DNA of 7,259 nt. Origin: an uncultured Fretibacterium sp. (GTDB lineage Bacteria > Synergistota > Synergistia > Synergistales > Aminobacteriaceae). Within the stretch, counting starts at the first letter, position 1; every line of letters starts with the position of its first letter. The stretch covers positions 1 through 7,259 of the forward strand of contig NZ_CAUUWA010000091.1 in the NCBI RefSeq assembly GCF_963548695.1. The letters run 5' to 3'. The position numbers were made by a program, and so were the translations under genes. Of the stretch, positions 1 to 6,355 are shown piece after piece. Under the pieces are notes generated by a model. The model saw nothing but the letters and a program-made list of their open reading frames with translations, was not told where the DNA came from and searched no databases.

Positions 1-2
1 AG

Positions 3-8
3 AGGAGG
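3..8 (+). promoter_or_regulatory. Ribosome binding site of the EF-G-like gene
   Basis: AGGAGG lies ten bases before the ATG at 19, a normal distance for a Shine-Dalgarno sequence. A second GGAGG at 14-18 abuts the ATG directly and is too close to serve this start. No in-frame upstream start is visible in the 18 bases available, and the protein begins a few residues ahead of the G domain as expected, so ATG 19 is a good start. Confidence 0.7.
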
Positions 9-18
9 GTATTGGAGG

Positions 19-2106
19 ATGGGAGCACGTCAACCTGAGAACACGAGAAGTTTTGCGCTTGTCGCCCACGGCGGGGCCGGAAAGACAACCCTGGCCGAGG
101 CCATGCTTTTCTGCAATGGGCAGATCGGGCGCATGGGCAGGACGGATGCGGGCAACACCGTCAGCGACTTTCAGACCGAGGAGCAGAAACGGCAGATCTC
201 GATCGGCGCCTCCCTCCTCACGATGGAGCGGGGGGGGAAGACCCTGTTTGCCCTGGATGCTCCCGGTTTTGCGGACTTCGCGGGCGAGATGAGCGCCGCT
301 ATCCGCGTCTCGGACGCGTCGCTGCTGCTGGTCAGCGCCGTGGGCGGGGTGGAGGTCCAGACCGGCCGCGCCTGGGAGTACGCCCTGGACAACCATAAGC
401 CCGTCGTCTTCTGCATCTCGAAGATGGATCGCGAGAACGCCGACTTCGACAAAGTGTTGGCGGATATAAGGGAGCAGTTCTCGGAAAACGCGCTCCCCGT
501 ATTCCTGCCCATCGGCTCGGCGGAGCATTTCAAGGGAATCGTAGACGTCCTCAGGGGGAGGTCCTACACCTACGTCGCGGACGGCAGCGGAAAATTCACG
601 GAGGGCGACGTCCCCGCCGACATGGCGGACGCGGCGGCATCCGCAAAGGAGGCCCTGGTGGAGGCGGCGGTCGAGATGGACGACGCCCTGATGGAGCGTT
701 ATCTCGAGGGAGAAGCCGTCTCCGACGCCGACCTTGTCCGGACGCTCCGCGCGGCCATCGTCGCCAGGCGCGTCATGCCGGTCCTGGCGGATTCCGCAGC
801 CCTGAACATCGGCGTCCATCAGCTTCTGGATTTCATCGTGGATTACTTCCCCTCCCCCGTGGACGTCGGGGCGGTCAAGGCATTGGATGGGGAGGAGACC
901 GTCGAGGTCGCCCCGGATGCAGCCGCTCCGTTCTCGGCCCTCTGCTTCAAGGTGATGGTCGACCCCTACGTGGGCAAACTCTCGTTCATCCGCGTTTATT
1001 CGGGGACCCTCTCCTCGGAGGGAAACAACATCTTCAACGTCAAGAAGGGCGAGGACGAACGCATCAGCTCCTTCAAGCTGATGTGTGGCAAGGAGGGAAA
1101 GGACGTCAAGGAGGTCATCGCCGGCGACATCGTCGCGATCCCCAAGCTCCAGAGCACGAAGGTCGGGCACACCCTGGCCGTCAAGGGCGGCTCCTCCTGT
1201 CAGTTCGAGAAGATCGAGTATCCCAGCCCCGTCTACAGCGTGGCGGTCATCGCCAAGAGCCGTGCGGACGAGGATAAGCTGGGCAACGCCATATCCAAGA
1301 CCCTGGACGAGGACCGCGGACTCACTTTCGAGAAGAACCCGGAGACGCACGACAACGTGCTGTCTGGGATGGGGGACCTGCACATCGACATCGTCCTGGC
1401 CCGCATGAAGGAGCGTTACGGAATCGAGCTGGAGACGCGGACGCCGCAGGTCCCCTACCGCGAGACCATCCGAAAGACCGCGGAGGCCCAGGGCAAGCAC
1501 AAGAAGCAGAGCGGAGGGCACGGGCAGTACGGCGACGTCCACATCCGCTACAGCCCGCTCGAGCGGGGGGCCGGGTTCGAGTTCGTGGACAGCATCGTGG
1601 GCGGCGCGGTGCCGCGCAACTTTATTCCCGCGGTCGAAAAGGGGCTGCGCGAGTACATGGTCAAGGGGCCCCTGGCGGGCTTCCCGGTGGTCGACTTCCG
1701 CGCGGAGCTCTACTTTGGCTCGTATCACGACGTCGACAGCTCCGAGATGTCCTTCAAGCTGGCGACGCGCCTTTCCTTCAAAAAGGGGATCATGGACGCC
1801 TCTCCCGTGCTGCTGGAGCCTATCATGAACGTCGAGGTTACCGTCCCGGATCAGTACATGGGCGACGTGATGGGGGACTTCAACAGCCGCCGCGGCCGCA
1901 TCATGGGCATGGAGGCCCACGGCCGGCTCCAGGTCGTCAAGGCCCAGGCCCCGCTTGCGGAGATGTTCCGGTACGCGATCGTGCTGCGCTCCATGACCTC
2001 GGGACAGGGCAGCTTCTCCATGGAGTACTCCCACTACGAGGAGGTCCCGGCCGAGATATCCAAGAAGGTCATCGCGGCCCACAAGGAGGAGGAAGAGGAG
2101 GAGTAG
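19..2106 (+). CDS. EF-G-like translational GTPase (FusA2/EF-G2-type paralogue)
   Basis: This is a complete 695-residue protein with full EF-G architecture, close to the usual EF-G length. The G domain has a P-loop AHGGAGKTT (16-24), a switch I remnant EEQKRQISI (54-62), G3 DAPGF (80-84) and G4 SKMD (134-137). Domain II starts near 305, domain III spans about 400-475, domain IV about 478-600 with the tip segment KHKKQSGGHGQYGD (493-506), and domain V starts near 600. It ends in a run of glutamates (689-695). Canonical EF-G has AHIDAGKT, DTPGH and NKMD. Here the P-loop Asp is Gly, the switch II His used in GTP hydrolysis is Phe (84), and the G4 Asn is Ser. Such changes are typical of the EF-G-like paralogue family, whose cellular role is poorly defined, so I do not call it fusA. 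No str-operon neighbours (rpsL, rpsG, tuf) are seen. It is followed by a hairpin and appears to be the last gene of its transcript. Confidence 0.93.
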   Translation: MGARQPENTRSFALVAHGGAGKTTLAEAMLFCNGQIGRMGRTDAGNTVSDFQTEEQKRQISIGASLLTMERGGKTLFALDAPGFADFAGEMSAAIRVSDASLLLVSAVGGVEVQTGRAWEYALDNHKPVVFCISKMDRENADFDKVLADIREQFSENALPVFLPIGSAEHFKGIVDVLRGRSYTYVADGSGKFTEGDVPADMADAAASAKEALVEAAVEMDDALMERYLEGEAVSDADLVRTLRAAIVARRVMPVLADSAALNIGVHQLLDFIVDYFPSPVDVGAVKALDGEETVEVAPDAAAPFSALCFKVMVDPYVGKLSFIRVYSGTLSSEGNNIFNVKKGEDERISSFKLMCGKEGKDVKEVIAGDIVAIPKLQSTKVGHTLAVKGGSSCQFEKIEYPSPVYSVAVIAKSRADEDKLGNAISKTLDEDRGLTFEKNPETHDNVLSGMGDLHIDIVLARMKERYGIELETRTPQVPYRETIRKTAEAQGKHKKQSGGHGQYGDVHIRYSPLERGAGFEFVDSIVGGAVPRNFIPAVEKGLREYMVKGPLAGFPVVDFRAELYFGSYHDVDSSEMSFKLATRLSFKKGIMDASPVLLEPIMNVEVTVPDQYMGDVMGDFNSRRGRIMGMEAHGRLQVVKAQAPLAEMFRYAIVLRSMTSGQGSFSMEYSHYEEVPAEISKKVIAAHKEEEEEE

Positions 2107-2120
2107 AGCACGTTTTTACC

Positions 2121-2153
2121 GGGAGCATGGCCGAACGGCCATGCTCCCTTATT
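2121..2153 (+). terminator. Hairpin terminator after the EF-G-like gene
   Basis: GGGAGCATGGCC (2121-2132) and GGCCATGCTCCC (2137-2148) form a perfect 12-bp stem with a GAAC loop, starting 15 bases after the stop codon. The following tail is only TTATT, so the U-tract is weak. The stem strength and position still favour an intrinsic terminator. It separates the EF-G-like gene from the glycan genes. Confidence 0.75.
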
Positions 2154-2255
2154 CAGCATCCGTCATTGGACGGCCGGCCCGCTGCGGAGAAGAAGGTCGT
2201 CTTTCGCGCTTCATGCCCGTCCATACCGCCTGCCATTGTTCCCCATCTCGACAGA

Positions 2256-2288
2256 TTGTTTCGGCTGCGCCTCCTGTAATGCTATACT
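2256..2288 (+). promoter_or_regulatory. Predicted sigma-70-type promoter with extended -10
   Basis: TATACT at 2283-2288 matches the -10 consensus TATAAT at five of six bases. TGC precedes it directly (2280-2282), giving an extended -10 TGnTATACT. The -35 is poor: TTCGGC at 2260-2265 has a 17-base spacer but weak identity, while TTGTTT at 2256-2261 matches better but would need 21 bases. An extended -10 can compensate for a weak -35. Transcription would begin near 2295, about 90 bases before the glycosyltransferase start. It lies downstream of the terminator, where a new promoter is expected. Confidence 0.5.
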
Positions 2289-2311
2289 GAGGTCGTTGTA
2301 GTGAAAGCGAC

Positions 2312-2342
2312 CCTGCTCGCGTGAGGTCTTCCTTCGAGCAGG
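2312..2342 (+). promoter_or_regulatory. Leader stem-loop in the 5' untranslated region
   Basis: CCTGCTCG (2312-2319) and CGAGCAGG (2335-2342) form a perfect 8-bp stem around a 15-base loop. The loop can form a further short AGG/CCT pairing. It sits between the predicted promoter and the glycosyltransferase start. No U-tract follows, so it is not an intrinsic terminator. It could stabilise the leader RNA, be a regulator or protein site, or be a DNA operator. I recognise no known riboswitch, and no ops/JUMPstart element of the type found before enterobacterial polysaccharide operons. Confidence 0.4.
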
Positions 2343-2383
2343 AAAGTTTATGATGGGATTGAATGGGATGGAGTTGAGGAGAG

Positions 2384-3391
2384 ATGCTGACCGTTCCCCT
2401 GGCTGTGATCATCGCCACGAAGAACCGCAGTGAAGCGATCGAGAGATATGCGCTTGCCAGTCTGGAGCGTTCGGCGTTTCGGGATTTTGTCTGCGTGGTC
2501 TGGGACGCCAGCGACGACGATCGGACCCGAGAGGCGGTGGAGGATGGCGCTTGGACTTTTTCCATTCGGTATTTCAAGGCGCCCAGACCAGGCTCCTCAT
2601 CCCAACGTAACGATGCGGTGGACTATGTCCTGGAGTATATCCCCTCCGTGCGCTATATGCTCTTTATCGATGACGACAGCGAGTTGTTGCGGGGCGCTCT
2701 GGAGGGGGTTCTCCAGACCTTTGGGGACGAGGAGGTTTGGGGCGTCAATGTCCCGCATGTTCCGGTCCTGGAGGGAGACGGCAACGAGGGAAAGGAGATT
2801 CGGAAGGAAACCCGCGCTTCGTCCGGGTCGCGTGTCATGACCTCTTATCTCCATAATAAGGGGATCTGCCCCGAACCGCACGGCATCGACGTGGATTGGC
2901 TGAGCGGATGTGGAATGGCCTTTCGGAGAGAGGTTTTTGGGGAGCGCGGGCTTCGTTTCCCCGAGGAGTTCCAGCGCTTTGGTGGGTATGCTCTGGGGGA
3001 GGATTTGGCTTTGTCCTTTTACCTGCATAGAAAAATGGGCAGGAGACTGAAGAATGCCGTTTCGGGAACCCTGAGGCATCATGCGGCCGGCGGCGCCCGC
3101 TTGAACGTCGCCAACATGGCGGCCTCCAAGTGGTACAATTTTCATCTGCTGTTCGATTGCCTCTACGACGACGTGCGAGGCCCGAGGTGCCTGTGGCTGA
3201 AGGTCAAGTTCAAGCTGTTCATGCTCGCGGCGGCCCTCAGGCTTCTGAGAAGAGCTCGCAGTTTTGATGTGGTCTCCGTACTTCGTGGAATTACCGCGGC
3301 AAAACGTGCATTACGTGAATTTCATGTGAACCGGGATATTCGAACGTTGATCTGCCGGCCTGGAGAAAACGCAGTTGAGGAAAATGGTTGA
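2384..3391 (+). CDS. Family 2 glycosyltransferase (GT-A fold)
   Basis: This 335-residue protein is a nucleotide-sugar-dependent glycosyltransferase, probably acting on the cytoplasmic face of the membrane in surface-glycan synthesis. The N-terminal strand VIIATKNR (8-15) is the typical GT2 opening. It is followed by WDASDDD (40-46), a GSSSQRND segment (70-77) where many GT2 enzymes have a GxxxARN-like motif, and FIDDDSE (94-100) carrying the metal/nucleotide-binding DxD. The acceptor-side elements are WLSGCGMAF (172-180) and GEDLAL (205-210), whose ED is the likely catalytic base region. No clear transmembrane helix is present, but residues about 271-317 are hydrophobic and rich in Lys/Arg, which suits peripheral membrane binding. 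GAGG at 2376-2379 lies four bases before the ATG, somewhat close. The donor sugar and acceptor cannot be read from the sequence. GDP-fucose or GDP-mannose is possible given the downstream gmd and fcl, but this is inference. Confidence 0.88.
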   Translation: MLTVPLAVIIATKNRSEAIERYALASLERSAFRDFVCVVWDASDDDRTREAVEDGAWTFSIRYFKAPRPGSSSQRNDAVDYVLEYIPSVRYMLFIDDDSELLRGALEGVLQTFGDEEVWGVNVPHVPVLEGDGNEGKEIRKETRASSGSRVMTSYLHNKGICPEPHGIDVDWLSGCGMAFRREVFGERGLRFPEEFQRFGGYALGEDLALSFYLHRKMGRRLKNAVSGTLRHHAAGGARLNVANMAASKWYNFHLLFDCLYDDVRGPRCLWLKVKFKLFMLAAALRLLRRARSFDVVSVLRGITAAKRALREFHVNRDIRTLICRPGENAVEENG

Positions 3392-3472
3392 GAAAAGCAA
3401 TTTTATGAATCATCGGAGAGGAGCGATCAGCCAATAACCCCACTATGCGAAAGGTATTTTTGAATACACATC

Positions 3473-3478
3473 AGGAGG
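3473..3478 (+). promoter_or_regulatory. Strong ribosome binding site fixing a GTG start
   Basis: AGGAGG (extended by AG) lies ten bases before the GTG at 3489. The reading frame from this GTG begins MKKN followed at once by a hydrophobic helix, as expected for the N-terminus of a membrane enzyme. This supports GTG over any internal ATG. Confidence 0.7.
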
Positions 3479-3488
3479 AGCCAGTTCC

Positions 3489-5219
3489 GTGAAGAAAAAT
3501 TTTGTCTTGTGTTTCTTGTTCTGCTTTCTGAGTGCCTTGATCGATCTTTGCTACTTTCATCAAGCATATGCCGACCAGTTGATTCTTTACGTTCAGTATC
3601 ATTCCTGGGCTTTAGGGGGCTTACGCCTGGCCGTTCATGCCTTGATTCTGCTGAGCGTCTCCGCGGCATTTCTGGTCCTTCTGGGCAGCGTTCCAAAAGT
3701 GGGGAGCGTTCTTCAGTGGGGCGTCTGGTTTTTGTTGAATGCCTCGTATCATGTTTTTTACGAGGTAATGCATAGACTCCCGGATGCCCAAGACGTGCGC
3801 AACCTTTTGGCAACGCCCTGGGACATGGCGTCGGGGACGATACTTGCTGTTGTATCGCCGATGAACCTGCTGAAGGGCTGTATGCCCGCTGCTTTGGTCA
3901 TGACGGTCTTTCTCCTGGGAAAATATGCTTTGAAAACACACTATGGTGTAAAGCCCCAAAAAACAAGCACTCCAGCTCGGCAGACAATGACGGCTGCGGC
4001 CGCACTTATCATTATCTCTTTGTATCTCCTACACCCTATCGGCCGTCACGTTTTTTTTGATTCCCTTTCCAACAGTATGCATATTTTTATGCAGTATTAT
4101 GAGGAAGCCCAGTATTATAGGATCCCCAGGGAGGACTATATCACGGATGCTCCCAGGATTAACCCCGACGATAACGTTGTTTTGGTGATTGACGAGTCCA
4201 TTCGGGGGGATTATCTGTCCATCAACAACCCTTCGTTGGACACGACTCCCGTTTTGGAAAGATATTTTCGGTCCCTGCCGGAAAATATGTGGAACTATGG
4301 GATAGCTCTTTCGGCGGGAACCAATTCTTTATTGTCCCAAGGGGCGATATTTACCGGTGTGATGGAATTGCCGGATAAAAACTTTTCCTCTTTGCGGCAT
4401 CCTACCTTGTTCCAGGTAGCCAAGGGTAACCATTATAAGACAATCTTGATAGACTTACAGGGATATTTTCCAAATGTCGTTATCCGAAGGAACGATATGC
4501 AGCATATTGATGAGATTCATTTGAAGTGGTCGGATTTTTCCAACGACCCTAAGATGGCGGACATCCATGCCGCCAAGGTTCTTCATGAGCGTTTGAAGAA
4601 AGAAAAGGGGCTGTTTGTTGTTTTGATAAAATGGGGAGCACATGTCCATTACGAAGGACGCTACCCTGGGGAGAAGAGAGAGCATCAGCACTACCTCCCT
4701 AAGCTTGACGCAGGGGAGCGACATACGCTGGACAAGCGCAGGGAGATAATCAATAGCTTTAAGAATGCTGTCCGTTTTAACGTGGATGGGTTCGTTGCCG
4801 CTCTTTTGGGGGACGATCCTCTTTCTTTGCCGGATACCACGGTTTTATGGGTATCGGATCATGGGCAAAGCTTTCAGGAGGATGGACAGATAGAGTCTCA
4901 TAGTAGCGGATATTTGGAACAAGCTCTGGTCCCCTTCATGCTTTTCAGCACAGAGCCTTGGGTTTCGGAGCATGTGCGTCGCCCAGAAGCGATAGGAGGA
5001 ACTTTGAGCCAGCTGAACATCTATCCAACCTTGATATCTGTTTTTGAACGTCGTCAAGATATCAGTAGGGGCGATTTCCTATCGCTCTTCTGGAGCGGCG
5101 AATGGCGTTCGCCTCCCCTGTTCTATATAAGCGGCGGTTCACTTTGGAATTCGGTCCTGTCAACCCCATTGGTCAGTAATGATAGGGTTGTTCTCCGGTC
5201 CGAAAAATATATGTATTGA
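3489..5219 (+). CDS. Membrane phosphoethanolamine/phosphoglycerol-type transferase (sulfatase fold, EptA-like)
   Basis: This 576-residue protein starts at GTG. The N-terminal half holds about five membrane helices (roughly 4-23, 45-66, 73-92, 127-145, 168-184). The rest is an extracytoplasmic alkaline-phosphatase/sulfatase-like domain, the layout and length of EptA-family lipid A phosphoethanolamine transferases. Key elements are VLVIDESIRGD (231-241) with metal ligand Glu236, TTP (252-254), SAGTNS (275-280) with presumed nucleophile Thr278, WGAHVHYEGRYP (382-393) with His384/His386, VSDHGQS (455-461) with Asp457-His458, and His471. The order and spacing match EptA, so a two-step transfer of a phospho-head group from phospholipid to lipid A or a glycan is likely. 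Motifs are diverged: canonical SCGTA is SAGTN, and the soluble domain has no cysteine. Donor and acceptor are therefore uncertain, and phosphoglycerol transfer is an alternative. GC is visibly lower than in gmd, suggesting separate ancestry. It probably shares a transcript with the preceding glycosyltransferase, 97 bases upstream. Confidence 0.85.
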   Translation: MKKNFVLCFLFCFLSALIDLCYFHQAYADQLILYVQYHSWALGGLRLAVHALILLSVSAAFLVLLGSVPKVGSVLQWGVWFLLNASYHVFYEVMHRLPDAQDVRNLLATPWDMASGTILAVVSPMNLLKGCMPAALVMTVFLLGKYALKTHYGVKPQKTSTPARQTMTAAAALIIISLYLLHPIGRHVFFDSLSNSMHIFMQYYEEAQYYRIPREDYITDAPRINPDDNVVLVIDESIRGDYLSINNPSLDTTPVLERYFRSLPENMWNYGIALSAGTNSLLSQGAIFTGVMELPDKNFSSLRHPTLFQVAKGNHYKTILIDLQGYFPNVVIRRNDMQHIDEIHLKWSDFSNDPKMADIHAAKVLHERLKKEKGLFVVLIKWGAHVHYEGRYPGEKREHQHYLPKLDAGERHTLDKRREIINSFKNAVRFNVDGFVAALLGDDPLSLPDTTVLWVSDHGQSFQEDGQIESHSSGYLEQALVPFMLFSTEPWVSEHVRRPEAIGGTLSQLNIYPTLISVFERRQDISRGDFLSLFWSGEWRSPPLFYISGGSLWNSVLSTPLVSNDRVVLRSEKYMY

Positions 5220-5263
5220 ATCGAATGACGATGAATGGCTATGCAACAGATGAGGAAAAGTAG

Positions 5264-6355
5264 ATGAAAACAGCGCTGATCTCGGGAGTCACCGGCCAGG
5301 ACGGGGCCTATCTGGCCTCGTTCCTGCTGAGGAAGGGGTACGCCGTCCATGGCGTCAAGCGGCGCAGCTCGCTCTTCAACACCGCCCGTATCGATGGGCT
5401 CTACGAGGACCTGCACGAGAAGGACCCGCACTTTTTCCTGCATTATGGAGACCTGACGGACGCCAGCAACCTGATCCGCATCATCCAGCAGGTCAGGCCC
5501 GACGAGATCTACAACCTCGCCGCGCAGAGCCACGTCAAGGTCTCGTTCGAGACCCCGGAGTACACGGCCAACTCCGACGCGCTGGGGACCCTGCGCCTCC
5601 TGGAGGCCATACGCATCCTGGGGCTGGAGGACCACACGCGCTTCTACCAGGCATCGACCAGCGAGCTTTTCGGCAAGGTCCGGGAGATGCCCCAGAGCGA
5701 GACGACGCCGTTCTATCCCCGCAGCCCCTATGCCGCGGCCAAGCTCTATGCCTACTGGATCACCGTCAACTATCGGGAGGCCTACGGCATCTTCGCCTCG
5801 AACGGCATCCTGTTCAACCACGAGTCGGAGCTTCGCGGCGAGACGTTCGTGACGCGCAAGATCACGCGTGCGGCGGCCCGCATCGCGCTGGGGCTCCAGG
5901 ACAGGACATGGCTGGGCAACTTGGACGCCAAGCGCGATTGGGGACATGCCGAGGACTATGTCGAGGCCATGTGGCGCATCCTCCAGCACGACAGGCCGGA
6001 CGACTTCGTCGTCGCGACGGGGGAGACCCATTCGGTGCGCGAATTCGCCTCGCTGGCCTTCAGGGAGGCGGGGCTGGAGCTGGAATGGCGTGGGACGGGG
6101 CTGGATGAGAAGGGGGTGGAGGCCGGGACCGAACGCGTCCTGGTGGAGGTGGATCCTCGCTACTTCCGCCCGACGGAGGTCGAGCTTCTGCTGGGCGACC
6201 CCTCCAAGGCGGAACGGGAGCTGGGCTGGAAGCGGCGGGTATCGTTTGAGGACCTGGTGCGCCGCATGGTGCGTTACGACATGGAACTATTCCGCAAGGA
6301 TATTCTGGTGAAGGACGCGGGCTACGAGGTCCGCAGCGCGCTGGAGGAATTGTGA
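5264..6355 (+). CDS. gmd: GDP-mannose 4,6-dehydratase
   Basis: This complete 363-residue protein of the extended SDR family has the normal length for the enzyme. It converts GDP-D-mannose to GDP-4-keto-6-deoxy-D-mannose in the cytoplasm, the first step to GDP-L-fucose. Visible features are the Rossmann motif GVTGQDG (8-14), KRRSS (32-36) at the NADP-binding region, NLAAQSHV (84-91), the catalytic set STSELFG (131-137, Thr132 and Glu134) with YAAAK (156-160, Tyr156 and Lys160), FNHES (184-188), RGETFVTRKIT (191-201) and the C-terminal RPTEVELLLGDPSKA (302-316). The family segment HESPxRGE reads HESELRGE here, with Glu189 replacing Pro. GAGGAA at 5252-5257 is a well-spaced ribosome binding site. 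The gene is GC-rich, unlike the gene before it, which ends 44 bases upstream. Its stop overlaps the fcl start by one base. Confidence 0.97.
   Translation: MKTALISGVTGQDGAYLASFLLRKGYAVHGVKRRSSLFNTARIDGLYEDLHEKDPHFFLHYGDLTDASNLIRIIQQVRPDEIYNLAAQSHVKVSFETPEYTANSDALGTLRLLEAIRILGLEDHTRFYQASTSELFGKVREMPQSETTPFYPRSPYAAAKLYAYWITVNYREAYGIFASNGILFNHESELRGETFVTRKITRAAARIALGLQDRTWLGNLDAKRDWGHAEDYVEAMWRILQHDRPDDFVVATGETHSVREFASLAFREAGLELEWRGTGLDEKGVEAGTERVLVEVDPRYFRPTEVELLLGDPSKAERELGWKRRVSFEDLVRRMVRYDMELFRKDILVKDAGYEVRSALEEL
6343..6348 (+). promoter_or_regulatory. Ribosome binding site of fcl inside the gmd end
   Basis: GGAGGA lies six bases before the ATG at 6355, within the last codons of gmd. It favours ATG 6355 over the in-frame ATG at 6364, and places the two genes in a TGATG stop/start overlap typical of translational coupling. 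Confidence 0.7.

Noticed and set aside
2149..2577. Minus-strand frame of 142 codons covering the gap before the glycosyltransferase
   Set aside because: About half of it is antisense to the glycosyltransferase start, the product is rich in Ser and Arg without a recognised domain, and it would run through the predicted promoter and leader hairpin.
3405..3437. Ten-codon ATG frame between the glycosyltransferase and the transferase gene
   Set aside because: It is very short, has no ribosome binding site, and shows no repeated codons suggesting a leader peptide for attenuation.
3392..3488. Possible promoter between the glycosyltransferase and the transferase gene
   Set aside because: TTGAGA at 3388-3393 resembles a -35, but no -10 is found at 16-18 bases. 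TATTTT at 3455-3460 has no matching -35. A small 5-bp inverted repeat at 3454-3467 is too weak to call. Cotranscription from the upstream promoter is simpler.
5188..5216. Possible promoter for gmd at the end of the transferase gene
   Set aside because: TTGTTC is an acceptable -35, but the AT-rich stretch around 5208-5216 gives a poor -10 at proper spacing. The match could be chance in an AT-richer region.
5123..6031. Long open frame of 302 codons on the minus strand opposite gmd
   Set aside because: It lies antisense to a gene with unmistakable family motifs, shows no recognisable domain, and long antisense frames are common in GC-rich coding DNA.
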